Assembly (NCBI RefSeq): GCF_900660745.1
Contig: NZ_LR215048.1
Location: forward strand, 620,001 to 684,000
Origin: Haploplasma axanthum
GTDB lineage: Bacteria > Bacillota_I > Bacilli_A > Acholeplasmatales > Acholeplasmataceae
Length of the DNA: 64,000 bases
Direction: 5' to 3'
In this document: piece by piece, positions 31,501-40,258 of the stretch
Numbering within the stretch: the stretch's first letter is position 1
Layout of the letters: every line of letters begins with the position of its first letter
The notes under the pieces: model-generated
Database searches by the model: none
What the model saw: the letters and a program-made list of their open reading frames with translations, nothing else
What the model was told of the DNA's origin: nothing
Made by a program: the position numbers and the translations under genes

Positions 31501-33035
31501 TTCCGTTTGAAACTTTCCTAGGATTTAAAGGAGATAAAGTTCCAGATATTGATTTAAACTTCTCAGGAGATTATCAATCTAAAGCTCACTCATATGTTAG
31601 GGAGTTATTAGGTGAGGATTATTCATTTAGAGCTGGAACTATTGGAACAGTTGCTGATAAAACAGCATATGGTTATGTTTTAGGTTATTTAGAAGACAAT
31701 AATATTATGCTTAGAAAAGCACAAATAAAAAGATTAGCTGATAAAATTAAAGGTGTAAAAAGATCGACTGGACAACACCCAGGTGGGATTGTTGTTGTTC
31801 CGAAAAATAAAGAGATTTTTGATGTTACACCAATTCAATATCCAGCTAATGATACATCAAGCGACTGGTATACAACACATTTTGATTATCACTCATTTGA
31901 GTCTAATTTACTGAAGTTGGATATATTAGGGCACGATGATCCAACAATGATTAAGTTCTTAATGGATTATGTTAAAGAACATCAAGATGATTTTCCTTTT
32001 AGCGATGCAAGAGATATACCATTAGATGATAAAGAAGTTTTAAGAATGTTCCAAGAAACAAAAATATTAGGTCTTAAAACCGATGATATTATGAGTGAAG
32101 TTGCTTCATTCGGTATTCCAGAGTTTGGAACACCATTTACACGCGAAATGTTAAATGATACTAAACCTAATAGTTTTGCAGGGCTAGTAAAAATATCTGG
32201 TTTATCCCATGGAACTGATGTTTGGCTTAAAAATGCTAAAGATTTAATTGCTGGGACAACCGAATATGAAAAAATATCTTTTGATGATATTATTGCTTGT
32301 CGTGATGATATTATGGTTCAATTAAGTGATATGGGATTAGAACCTTTAAAAGCATTTGAAATTATGGAGTTTGTTAGAAAAGGGAAACCAAGTAAAGATA
32401 CTAAAAAATGGAATACTTATGTCGAAGAAATGGAAAAGCATGATGTTCCAAAATGGTATATTTGGTCTGCAAGTCAGATTAAGTATATGTTTCCTAAAGC
32501 ACATGCTACTGCCTATGTAATTATGGCGATTAGAATTGCATGGTTTAAGTTTTATAAACCACTTCTGTTCTATAGTGCATTTTTCTCTAAACGTGCTGTA
32601 CAGTTTGATTATGAAGCAATGGTTTCAGGAGCTAACGCGATTAGAAATCGAATTAATCAATTAGAACAAATACCAATGTATCAAAGAAAAGTTAAAGATA
32701 ATGATTTATTAGTAACATTAGGAGTTGCACTGGAAATGACTAGAAGAGGATTTAGATTCTTACCTGTTGATATTGATAAATCGGAAGCAACAACGTTTGT
32801 TATTGAGGAAAAAGGAATTAGAATGCCGTTTGTTTCTGTAGATGGACTTGGCGAACAAGTTGCTTATGGAATTGTAGAAGCAAGAAACGAAAAACCTTTC
32901 AACTCAGTTTCTGATGTTCATAAGCGAACAAAGATCAATAAAACTGTTCAAGTGTTATTAAAAGATTACGGCGCTTATGGAGAATTAAATACGGAAAATG
33001 ATGTGATTGATATAGGATTATTTGCAGAAATTTAA
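28587..33035 (+). CDS. polC: DNA polymerase III alpha subunit, PolC type
   Basis: This is the replicative polymerase of Gram-positive-type bacteria with built-in proofreading. Of three consecutive ATG codons (28581-28589) the third gives the best spacing to GAAGGA; the length is then 1482 residues. Order of parts: N-terminal domain, OB fold (about 220-300), PHP domain starting RVELHLHTKMSDMDG, and a DEDDh exonuclease inserted with VFDLETTGLS. The second PHP half, a zinc finger (CPICGEKL near 957) and the palm motif PDIDLNFSGDYQ follow. These are the classic PolC features. The gene overlaps the DUF1189-like gene. Confidence 0.97.
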   Translation: MNKYDLFLKQKNYDNEIIKNSKLKIVDVYPKKDEWVFFIEFNDFIDADLLFSFSKTVKEYFNNAAVKKIDIKVVHNNKNNFSKYALNYWDSSIHYLCNIKPSFSALENYNVTYEENKFLVHIDKDSVWVKEYFNEIYNVFRDIKIESKIECFIDENLSTIKQKIDERIETRTERLNENNYVPSKREVKETKVLNRNQKAQKVRINTIPMDQFGIDKYKNQNGNTRFVIEGEIVEVEVKELRTIKLLEMTIADQNDAITIKNFINNDRDFEFGKSLKAGMFVEVEGEAQFDTYVHEVVIMGRKISIIEGIEKQNRLDKSKEKRVELHLHTKMSDMDGVTEVKDYVDRALEWGHEAIAFTDHNGVYAFPDILKATKGKPIKPIYGVELDMVDTEKFVVVSNGEESRNLLEETYIVFDLETTGLSTTNDLIIEIGAVKVKNTEIIDRYQTFVNPNMLLSEFTKGLTNITDEDVVNARQIEDVLPEFISFIEDGILVAHNAAFDIKFITEKAMRMGLKIDNTYIDTLNLARYFYNKDLKRFNLKALSRFFKVELENHHRADQDAEATSKVWIQMLYNLRDWGIKTTTDLYNSIDKNESYKHLIPSHITALAKNQTGYKNIFKIVSKALTKNFYNGPRTIKEELNDLREGVLIGSACDFGDVFEAALNGRDIELDKAISFYDYIEVQPPSSYMHLMENNSNDGKVIIEATITKIIKSAKRQNKIVVATGNVHYLDDEDELYRKIYVRTPVVGGGLHPLHGAEKLPKQYFKTTNEMLEEFSFLDLDLAKEIVITNTNLINKQIESIKAFPDELYSLPDDAFTGIGVESIEKETKRLVYETAHKQYGEKLHPIVEARIEKELDSIIGNKFAPIYYISHLLVKKSLDDGYLVGSRGSVGSSFVATLMSITEVNPLKPHYRCKNGDFTVFNLTKEELFTYGISEKEKEFQKYFENVQSGFDLPDQVCPICGEKLIKDGHDIPFETFLGFKGDKVPDIDLNFSGDYQSKAHSYVRELLGEDYSFRAGTIGTVADKTAYGYVLGYLEDNNIMLRKAQIKRLADKIKGVKRSTGQHPGGIVVVPKNKEIFDVTPIQYPANDTSSDWYTTHFDYHSFESNLLKLDILGHDDPTMIKFLMDYVKEHQDDFPFSDARDIPLDDKEVLRMFQETKILGLKTDDIMSEVASFGIPEFGTPFTREMLNDTKPNSFAGLVKISGLSHGTDVWLKNAKDLIAGTTEYEKISFDDIIACRDDIMVQLSDMGLEPLKAFEIMEFVRKGKPSKDTKKWNTYVEEMEKHDVPKWYIWSASQIKYMFPKAHATAYVIMAIRIAWFKFYKPLLFYSAFFSKRAVQFDYEAMVSGANAIRNRINQLEQIPMYQRKVKDNDLLVTLGVALEMTRRGFRFLPVDIDKSEATTFVIEEKGIRMPFVSVDGLGEQVAYGIVEARNEKPFNSVSDVHKRTKINKTVQVLLKDYGAYGELNTENDVIDIGLFAEI

Positions 33036-33079
33036 AGAATAGTTTATAATAATAGTATTAGAATGAAAGGATGTGGTAA

Positions 33080-33808
33080 ATGATGAATTCATCAAACCCA
33101 GTATTTCGTAGTGTTGAAAAAGATGAAGTAAGAGATAGAAGTTTTGGAGCGACTTATACAGGTGTTTCTATTAAAACTGTTGTATTAGTATTAGTTTCAT
33201 TCTTAGCAGCATTTTTCGCAGCAACATTAATTAAAGACAATAAAATTGAACCAGTTATTACAATAATCTCTGTATCAGGGATTGTAGCATTTATTTCAGT
33301 TTTAATTGGAACAATGATTCCAAGAATTTCAATGCCATTTTCAATTTTGTATGCAGCAGCACAAGGATTCACTTTAGGAACATTAACGGTATTATTAGAG
33401 TTAGTATTTCCAGGTAATCAAATTGGTTTAACAGCTGTTATTGCAACAGGATTAATTTTTGCAGTAATGCTTGGTCTATATTCAATTAGAGCAGTTAGAG
33501 CTACTAATAAATTTAAAAAAATTATGTTTGGAACATTATTTACTTTATTAATCTTAAGTATTATTGGAATCTTTGTTCCATCATTAGATTTATTTAGTTC
33601 AGGAAATATTTTCATTGCTGGTTTATTAGTATTGTTTGGAGCATTTATGTTAGTCTTAGATTTCGATCGAGCAGAACAAATTGTTGAAATGGGTGCATCA
33701 AAACAATATGAATGGACTGTTGCTCTTGGATTAATGGTTACATTAGTTTGGATTTATGTTCAAGTATTAAGAGTTATTGTAATTGTATTAGGAAGAAGAA
33801 ATAATTAA
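33080..33808 (+). CDS. Bax inhibitor-1/YccA-like membrane protein
   Basis: The 242-residue protein has seven membrane segments after a short N-terminal tail beginning MMNSSNPVFRSVEKDE. The layout, the ASKQYEWTVALGLMVTLVWIY block and the acidic LDFDRAEQIVEMG loop match the YccA/BI-1-related family common in Mollicutes and Actinobacteria. Members of the wider family leak calcium in a pH-dependent way (B. subtilis YetJ), but the function of this subgroup is not known. AAAGG lies nine bases upstream. It is monocistronic, ahead of the T-box. Confidence 0.85.
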   Translation: MMNSSNPVFRSVEKDEVRDRSFGATYTGVSIKTVVLVLVSFLAAFFAATLIKDNKIEPVITIISVSGIVAFISVLIGTMIPRISMPFSILYAAAQGFTLGTLTVLLELVFPGNQIGLTAVIATGLIFAVMLGLYSIRAVRATNKFKKIMFGTLFTLLILSIIGIFVPSLDLFSSGNIFIAGLLVLFGAFMLVLDFDRAEQIVEMGASKQYEWTVALGLMVTLVWIYVQVLRVIVIVLGRRNN

Positions 33809-33837
33809 AATCGTTGATAAGAAATAGTAATATAGAG

Positions 33838-34020
33838 ATTTATTTAATAGCGAGTGCATGATGGTGGAAGTTGCATAAGTAATTCTATATGAATTCATCT
33901 TTGAGTGGTGCTAATCACACCCGGGAATTCCCGTTATAGAATATTAAGTGCTAGAGTAATCTAGAACTAAGGTGGTACCGCGATTATTCGTCCTTAGATA
34001 TTTTCTAAGGACTTTTTTAT
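33838..34020 (+). promoter_or_regulatory. T-box leader controlling pheST
   Basis: The T-box sequence AAGGTGGTACCGCG is at 33969-33982. Stem I includes the AG-box-like AGCGAGTGCATGATGGTGGAAG region. A specifier loop with GAA-TTC-ATC puts the Phe codon TTC at 33894-33896. The terminator is GTCCTTAG (33990-33997) with CTAAGGAC (34005-34012) plus a T run. CTAAGG just before the T-box can pair with TCCTTAG to form the antiterminator when uncharged tRNA-Phe binds. The downstream genes agree with a Phe specifier. No convincing promoter is visible in front of it. Confidence 0.92.
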
Positions 34021-34036
34021 TTTAAGGAGGGAAAAT

Positions 34037-35053
34037 ATGAATAATAGTTTAGAAGAATTAAGAAAAGTAATAATTGAAAAAATTGAAAGTGTTTTAACAC
34101 TTGATGATATTGAAAAACTACGTAATCAATATTTAAGTAAAAAAGGTGAACTTAGTCAGCAAATGGCTAAAATGAAAGATTTACCTAATGATGAAAAACC
34201 TTTATTTGGTAAATTGATTAATGAAGTTAAAGAACTTGTTGAAAATAGAATTATATCAAAAATTAATGATCTTAAAGAAAAAGAGTTATTAAAAAAACTA
34301 GAAAATGAAAAAATTGATGTTACAATTCCAGCGGATGAAATATCACTTGGAACAATTCATCCATTAAATCAAGTTATTGAAGATTTAGAAGACTTCTTTA
34401 TTGGTCAAGGTTATGAAGTTAAAGAGGGACCAGAAGTTGAAAGTGATTTTTATAATTTTGAAATGATGAATTTTTCAAAAGGACATCCCGCAAGAGATAT
34501 GCAAGATACTTTCTATATTACAGAAGAGACATTACTTAGAACACATACATCACCTGTTCAAGCAAGAGCAATGCTAGAAAAAAATGGCAAGCCAGTTAAA
34601 GCTGTTTGTCCAGGAAAAACATATAGAAGAGATGAAGATGATCCAACTCATTCACATCAATTTATGCAGTTTGAAGGAATTGTTGTTGATAAAGGAATAA
34701 GCTTTGCAAATTTAAAAGATACATTATTAAATATGACAAGACATTTATTTGGAAATGATCGTGAAATTAGAATTAGACCTTCTTATTTCCCATTTGTTGA
34801 ACCAGGTGTTGAAGTTGATGTTGTGTATATTAAACCTGATGGAACAAAAGGATATATTGAAATTTTGGGTGCTGGACTTGTTCATCCAAATGTTTTAAGA
34901 ATGGGTGGTTATGATCCAGATGTTTATAGTGGATTTGCATTTGGAATTGGAATTGAAAGAATTGCAATTTTAAAATATGGTGTTGAAGATATTAGAAATT
35001 TTTATATAAATGATATTAGATTCTTGCAACAATTTAAGGGGGATTTATCATGA
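34037..35053 (+). CDS. pheS: Phenylalanyl-tRNA synthetase alpha subunit
   Basis: This is the catalytic subunit of the alpha2-beta2 PheRS. The 338-residue protein has an N-terminal coiled coil (about 1-85) that contacts tRNA. The class II core follows, with HPLNQVIEDLEDFFIGQGYE (motif 1 region), YRRDEDDPTHSHQFMQFEG (motif 2) and GFAFGIGIERIAILKYG (motif 3). The stop TGA overlaps the pheT start (ATGA). Expression is set by the upstream T-box. Confidence 0.97.
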   Translation: MNNSLEELRKVIIEKIESVLTLDDIEKLRNQYLSKKGELSQQMAKMKDLPNDEKPLFGKLINEVKELVENRIISKINDLKEKELLKKLENEKIDVTIPADEISLGTIHPLNQVIEDLEDFFIGQGYEVKEGPEVESDFYNFEMMNFSKGHPARDMQDTFYITEETLLRTHTSPVQARAMLEKNGKPVKAVCPGKTYRRDEDDPTHSHQFMQFEGIVVDKGISFANLKDTLLNMTRHLFGNDREIRIRPSYFPFVEPGVEVDVVYIKPDGTKGYIEILGAGLVHPNVLRMGGYDPDVYSGFAFGIGIERIAILKYGVEDIRNFYINDIRFLQQFKGDLS

Positions 35054-37392
35054 AAATAGTTGAAAATAATTTAAAACAATTTATTGATGTTCCAAATAAC
35101 ATTGATGAAGTAACTAATGCATATATAACTGAAGTTGAATCGTTTGGTTTATTATCAAATATTAACAATGTATTAATCGGTCATGTTCTAGAAAAAGAAA
35201 AACATGAAAATGCAGACTCATTGTCAGTAACAAAAGTTGATTTAGGAAATGGTAGAATTGAACAAATAGTTTGTGGAGCTAAGAATGTTGCAAAGGGTCA
35301 ATATGTTATTGTAGCAACAGAAGGAGCAGTATTGCCAGGGGATTTTGTTATAAAAAAATCTAAAATTCGTGGAGTAGAATCAAATGGGATGATTTGTTCA
35401 TTAAAAGAATTAGGGTTTGATGAAAAATTGATTCCAGAAGAATTTAAATCAGGAATATATTATTTTGATGAACCAAAAGAAGTTGGAACAAATGCACTTT
35501 CTCACTTAGCGATGGATGGTTTTGTTCTAGAGTTATCACTAACACCAAATCGCTCTGATCTTTTATCACATTATGGATTTGCACAAGATTTAGCTGCTGC
35601 AACTAATAAAAAGATTGTTCTTCCTAATTTCAATGTTAAAGAAAATGAAACTAAAAATCCATTAACAGTTAAAATAGATTCTAAAAATACAAATAAGTAT
35701 TTTGCAAGATATTTAAATAAAGTGGAAGTTAAAGATTCTCCATGGTGGTTAAAATCATTTTTATTAGCAGTTGATTGTCAGCCAATTAATAATGTTGTTG
35801 ATATAACAAACTACATTTTATATACATATGGAACACCAATGCATGCATTTGATGCTAAGAAGTTTGGAACTAAGGAAATCGTTGTAAGTGATAATACTAA
35901 AAAACTAAAAGTTAAAACACTTGATGGCATTGAACGTGAATTAACAGGTGATGAAATTGTTATTACAAACGGAAAAGAAGTTATGGCACTTGGTGGTGTC
36001 ATGGGACTTGAAAATTCAATGATTGATGATAATACTGATTCAATAATTCTTGAAATAGCAAGCTTTAAACCTGAAAGTATTAAAAATACAAGTAAAAAAA
36101 TAGGGTTAAAAAGTGATTCATCACTAAGATTTGAAAGAGGTATTGATGAAGAAATAATTGAACAAGCCTTAAGACATGCAAGCTATTTACTTGAAACACT
36201 TGCAAATGCAAGTATTACAAAAGGAATAGTTAGTGATGTAAAAAATAGTTTTAAAAATCCATTTATTGATTTAACAGAAGAAGAGATATCAAGAAAAATA
36301 GGTCATAAATTAAGTGGGAAAGAAATCGTTGCAATTTTAGAAAGACTTAATTATGAAGTTAAAGTAAATAAAAATGTGTTAACAGTTAAAGCTCCAAGCT
36401 ATCGTCATGATATTTTAATGAAAGATGATTGTCTAGAAGAAATAGTTAGAATTTATGGTATGAATAATATACCTAATCAACCATTAACTGTTTCAGGTGT
36501 AGGAGCATTAACCAAAAAACAAAAAACAAATAGAACCTTACGTCATTATTTAGCTAATATTGGTTTTAATGAAGTGGTAACATATAGTTTAAGAAAAGAA
36601 AATGAAGTTACAAGATTTAATGAACTTGGTAATGTAATTAGTATTTTAAAACCACAAAATGTTGAACGTAAAGCCCTACGACAAAGTTTAATTAATGGTT
36701 TAATTGATGTTGTAAAATACAATAAAGATCATGGTGTTGATGGTGTTAATCTTTTTGAAATGGGACATGTTTATGCTGATAAGATTGAAAGAAATTATTT
36801 AACACTTATGGCTTCAAGTTCAACAATTAATAATTTATGGAAAAAAACTAATATTAAACTTGATTTCTATTTTGTTAGTGGAATTTTAAAAAATATAATG
36901 GGCTTACTTAAAGTTGATTATGAACTAGTGCCAAGTAATAATCAATCATTTCATCCATATCAACAAGCAAGTATTGTTGTTAATAAACAAACTGTTGGTA
37001 TTATAGGTAAAATTCATCCTAAACTAAGTGTTAAAGATAATTTTGTGTTTGAAATTGATTTGGATAGTCTTGAAAAACAAAGTAAGTTTAAATATCAACA
37101 AGTAAGCAAATATCCAAGTGTTGAAAGAGATTTAGCAATTGTCTTGAAAGATGATATTAAGGTTGGAGATGTTGTTAAATTAATTGAACAAACAGTTAGA
37201 AAAAATATTATTAAAACTGAGGTTTTCGATATTTATAAAGGCAGTCATATTGAAGAAGGATATCAAAGTGTTGCTGTTAGAATGGTTTTTAATGATGAAA
37301 ATAAAACCCTAGAAAGTGCTGATGTTGATAAACTTGTTAATAAAGTTGCTAAAAGAATTGAATTTGAATTTCAAGGGAAAATAAGAAGTTAA
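35050..37392 (+). CDS. pheT: Phenylalanyl-tRNA synthetase beta subunit
   Basis: The 780-residue protein contains an N-terminal EMAP/tRNA-binding domain (about 38-150, LIGHVLEKEKHENADSLSVT), the B3/B4 editing domain, the B5 domain and a class II-like core. It ends with the ferredoxin-like anticodon-binding domain (about 690-780, KYPSVERDLAIVL). The length is close to the usual 800. It is translationally coupled to pheS by a four-base overlap. Confidence 0.97.
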   Translation: MKIVENNLKQFIDVPNNIDEVTNAYITEVESFGLLSNINNVLIGHVLEKEKHENADSLSVTKVDLGNGRIEQIVCGAKNVAKGQYVIVATEGAVLPGDFVIKKSKIRGVESNGMICSLKELGFDEKLIPEEFKSGIYYFDEPKEVGTNALSHLAMDGFVLELSLTPNRSDLLSHYGFAQDLAAATNKKIVLPNFNVKENETKNPLTVKIDSKNTNKYFARYLNKVEVKDSPWWLKSFLLAVDCQPINNVVDITNYILYTYGTPMHAFDAKKFGTKEIVVSDNTKKLKVKTLDGIERELTGDEIVITNGKEVMALGGVMGLENSMIDDNTDSIILEIASFKPESIKNTSKKIGLKSDSSLRFERGIDEEIIEQALRHASYLLETLANASITKGIVSDVKNSFKNPFIDLTEEEISRKIGHKLSGKEIVAILERLNYEVKVNKNVLTVKAPSYRHDILMKDDCLEEIVRIYGMNNIPNQPLTVSGVGALTKKQKTNRTLRHYLANIGFNEVVTYSLRKENEVTRFNELGNVISILKPQNVERKALRQSLINGLIDVVKYNKDHGVDGVNLFEMGHVYADKIERNYLTLMASSSTINNLWKKTNIKLDFYFVSGILKNIMGLLKVDYELVPSNNQSFHPYQQASIVVNKQTVGIIGKIHPKLSVKDNFVFEIDLDSLEKQSKFKYQQVSKYPSVERDLAIVLKDDIKVGDVVKLIEQTVRKNIIKTEVFDIYKGSHIEEGYQSVAVRMVFNDENKTLESADVDKLVNKVAKRIEFEFQGKIRS

Positions 37393-37489
37393 AAAAACAT
37401 TGTTTTTAAGGAATAAAATTGATATAATTAAATTAAAGTTTCTATTGTTAATAATAGAATGCTAATCATAATATAGAGGGGGAATTAAA

Positions 37490-38932
37490 ATGTTTTTAAT
37501 GGAAACTGGTACTGTAGTAGGAATTGTAGTTGGGATAGTTGCAGTCATTGTTTTATTCGTTTTATTATCTTATAAAAAAGTAAGACCAAATAAAGCTTTG
37601 ATTATTACTGGACCAAGAAAACAAAAAATTGTTGTTGGTAAGGGAGCTTTTGTAATACCTTTCTTACAAAGAAGTGATGAAGTAACACTTGATTTAATTC
37701 AAACTGATATAAAAACTGGAACATCTGTTCCAACAAAAGAATTTATTGATGTCTTTGTTGATGGTGTTGCCAGTGTTAGAATTAAAACTGATGAAGATTC
37801 ATTAAAACTTGCAGGACAAATTTTACTTAGCCGTGGTGTTGAAGAAATTAAAGTTGCAGCAAGAGAAGTTTTAGAAGGTAATATGCGGGAAATTGTTGGT
37901 CAAATGAATTTAGTTGATTTAGTTCAAAATCGTGAAAAGTTCTCAGATATGGTTAAGACATCTGCTGAACTTGATATGGAAAGAATGGGATTAGAAATTA
38001 TTAATATTACAATTCAAAACTTTAGTGATCAAAATAATGTTATTAAAGATTTAGGGATTGATAATGTTACTAGAATTAGAAAAGAAGCAGCAATTGCAAA
38101 AGCTAATAATGAAAAAGAGATTTCAATCGCAGTATCAAGAGCTAAAGAAGAAGCTAATAATGCCAGAGTTGAAGCAGAGTTAAAAATTGCATATCAAGAT
38201 AATGAATTAGCGTTAAAAGTTGCAGCTTTAAAAGAACAATCAGATCGTGCTAAAGCTGCCGCAGATGTTGCATATAAACTTGAAGAAACAAGAAGATTTA
38301 AAGAAGTTAATATTGCTTATCAAGAAGCAGAAATTGCTAAGAGAGATAAAGAAATTGAACTTGAAACAAAAGAAGTTGAAGTTGCTGAAAGAAAATTAGA
38401 AGCTACAGTTAAGAAATCAGCTGAAGCTGAAAAATATGCTGCAGAGCAAAAAGCTGAAGCACAATTGTTCGTAAGATTAAAAGAAGCACAAGCTAAACTT
38501 GAAGAACAAAAAGCAGAAGCAGAAGCGAGAAAGATTTCAGCTATTTCATTTAAAGAAGCGGAACTTGCAAGATCTGAAGGGATTTTAGCGGTTGGTAATG
38601 CTGAGGCAGAAGCAATTAGAAAGAAAGCAGAAGCGATGAATTTAATGGAAGATGCATCTAAACTTGAGTTAGTTCTAAGTTCTAAAGTATTACCTGAAAT
38701 TGTTGCAGCTGCAGCTAAACCTCTTGAAAATGTTGATAGAATTACTTTATGGGGTGAAGGTGGTTCCACAAAACTTGTTAGTGATATTATGGCAACAAGT
38801 TCTAAAGTGTTGGAATCTGTTAAAGAATCAACAGGTATTGATTTATCAAGCACAATTTCAACTATGTTAGGTGTAAAAGCTGCATTACCTAAAGAAAGTA
38901 ATGAGCCTAAAAACGATAAAAAACAAAAATAG
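37490..38932 (+). CDS. floT: Flotillin family protein
   Basis: The 480-residue protein has one N-terminal membrane segment (about 8-28), an SPFH domain starting RPNKALIITGPRKQKIVVG, and a long Ala/Glu/Lys coiled coil (about 195-400) with repeated EAE-type patterns. This is the FloT/YuaG architecture of proteins that organise functional membrane microdomains. AGAGGGGG precedes the ATG. It is monocistronic with its own terminator. The window thus encodes two SPFH proteins of different subfamilies (the other at 6918-7934). Confidence 0.92.
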   Translation: MFLMETGTVVGIVVGIVAVIVLFVLLSYKKVRPNKALIITGPRKQKIVVGKGAFVIPFLQRSDEVTLDLIQTDIKTGTSVPTKEFIDVFVDGVASVRIKTDEDSLKLAGQILLSRGVEEIKVAAREVLEGNMREIVGQMNLVDLVQNREKFSDMVKTSAELDMERMGLEIINITIQNFSDQNNVIKDLGIDNVTRIRKEAAIAKANNEKEISIAVSRAKEEANNARVEAELKIAYQDNELALKVAALKEQSDRAKAAADVAYKLEETRRFKEVNIAYQEAEIAKRDKEIELETKEVEVAERKLEATVKKSAEAEKYAAEQKAEAQLFVRLKEAQAKLEEQKAEAEARKISAISFKEAELARSEGILAVGNAEAEAIRKKAEAMNLMEDASKLELVLSSKVLPEIVAAAAKPLENVDRITLWGEGGSTKLVSDIMATSSKVLESVKESTGIDLSSTISTMLGVKAALPKESNEPKNDKKQK

Positions 38933-38939
38933 TTATTTG

Positions 38940-38968
38940 AAAGGTAAGATTTTATGCTTACCTTTTTT
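38940..38968 (+). terminator. Rho-independent terminator after the flotillin gene
   Basis: AAGGTAAG (38941-38948) pairs with CTTACCTT (38957-38964), followed by T. Confidence 0.88.
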
Positions 38969-39008
38969 CTTTTTAAAGTATAATAAAAGTAGAGATGAGG
39001 TAATAAAC

Positions 39009-40148
39009 GTGAAGAAACTTTCGAAGCAAACAGCAAGAGAAATTGAGAGAGAAATTAATCGTATTACTGGAGAAAAGATTAATGTTATGAATGATGAAGG
39101 AATAATCATTGTTAGTAGTGATCCTACAAGAGTTAATACTTTTCATGGTGGAGCAAAAAGAATCATTGATGAAAAACTAGAAGAACTTGTTGTTGAATTT
39201 GACGGAGAATATGACGGAGCTAAACGAGGCGCTAATTTTCCTGTTATTGTTGATAATGAAATCATAGGTGTTGTAGGTATAACAGGGCCATATGAAGAAA
39301 TTGAAAAGTATGGTAAGTTGATGAAGAAAATGATTGAAATCTTTATGCTTGAAACATATTTGAATGAACAAAAAGTAGCAATAAAAAATATTAAACAGTA
39401 TTTTTTAAATGAATGGATTAATTCGGAATCAGTAACAAATAAAGGTTTGATAAACAGAGGAAAAGAATTAGAACTTGATCTAAGCATAAAAAGAAGAGTT
39501 ATTTTATTATTTATTGAAATCCAAAAACAGTTAACACCATATGATGAGATTATGTATTTAGAAAAAATTGAAGAAAAGATTTACGAATTGGTGAATAAGA
39601 TTTCGAAGGAGACTTTAATCTTAAATGAAAAACGTCTTTATACTATTTTAAGTCCAATAACAAACGATCATGATATTTTGAAATTTTGTGAAGATTTAAA
39701 AGAAATGTTAGAGTCAACACTTTTTATTAAAGTTAAATTTGGTATTGGAACTAACAACTTCAAACTTTCGCCTAAAGAGCAAAGAAAAACTGCAAAACAA
39801 GCATTACAGAAAACACTTAATGATTCTAAAAGGGATATTGTTGTACATAGTGATTTAACATTTGAAAGTTTAATAACTTCAATTTCGCTTTCTAATCAAG
39901 AAAAATATTTTAATGACGTAACAAGAAAATTAGATAATAATGATATAAAAAATATAATAAAAATATTAAAAGTATATTACCAAAACGATGGGTCACTTAA
40001 AAATACATCGATTGAACTTAATTGTCATATCAATACTTTACAATACCAACTTAAGCTTATTAAAGAAAAAACAGGGTATGATCCAAGAAGTTTAAAAGAT
40101 TCTGCAGTGTTTGTTTTACTTATAGAAATATACGATAATTTGTTTTAA
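39009..40148 (+). CDS. CdaR-type transcriptional regulator of sugar acid/glycerate use
   Basis: The 379-residue protein starts at a GTG (39009) with GATGAGG eight bases upstream; the frame extends further but through the flotillin terminator. The N-terminal diacid-recognition domain has SKQTAREIEREINRITGEKI, IIVSSDPTRVNTFH and NFPVIVDNEIIGVVGITG, as in CdaR. A middle GGDEF-like region follows. The C terminus holds a PucR-type helix-turn-helix (YYQNDGSLKNTSIELNCHI, then NTLQYQLKLIKEKTGYD). E. coli CdaR activates galactarate, glucarate and glycerate genes. Here the next genes are a GntP permease and glycerate kinase, so glycerate is the likely inducer. Confidence 0.88.
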   Translation: MKKLSKQTAREIEREINRITGEKINVMNDEGIIIVSSDPTRVNTFHGGAKRIIDEKLEELVVEFDGEYDGAKRGANFPVIVDNEIIGVVGITGPYEEIEKYGKLMKKMIEIFMLETYLNEQKVAIKNIKQYFLNEWINSESVTNKGLINRGKELELDLSIKRRVILLFIEIQKQLTPYDEIMYLEKIEEKIYELVNKISKETLILNEKRLYTILSPITNDHDILKFCEDLKEMLESTLFIKVKFGIGTNNFKLSPKEQRKTAKQALQKTLNDSKRDIVVHSDLTFESLITSISLSNQEKYFNDVTRKLDNNDIKNIIKILKVYYQNDGSLKNTSIELNCHINTLQYQLKLIKEKTGYDPRSLKDSAVFVLLIEIYDNLF

Positions 40149-40258
40149 ACAACATAATAAAACGCTTTCTTTTGTTTTGTAAGACATATATATATAGAAA
40201 AACATAAATTATAATATATGTATGATAAACATTTAAAAAAGAAAAAAGGAGGCATAAA

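Noticed and set aside
37393-37489. TTCTATT/AATAGAA hairpin before the flotillin gene as a terminator or riboswitch
   Set aside because: The stem is short and AT-only, there is no T run after it, and nothing matches a known leader RNA.
40149-40258. AACGCTTTC before the GntP gene as a cre site
   Set aside because: Only one half fits the consensus; the left half lacks the TG.
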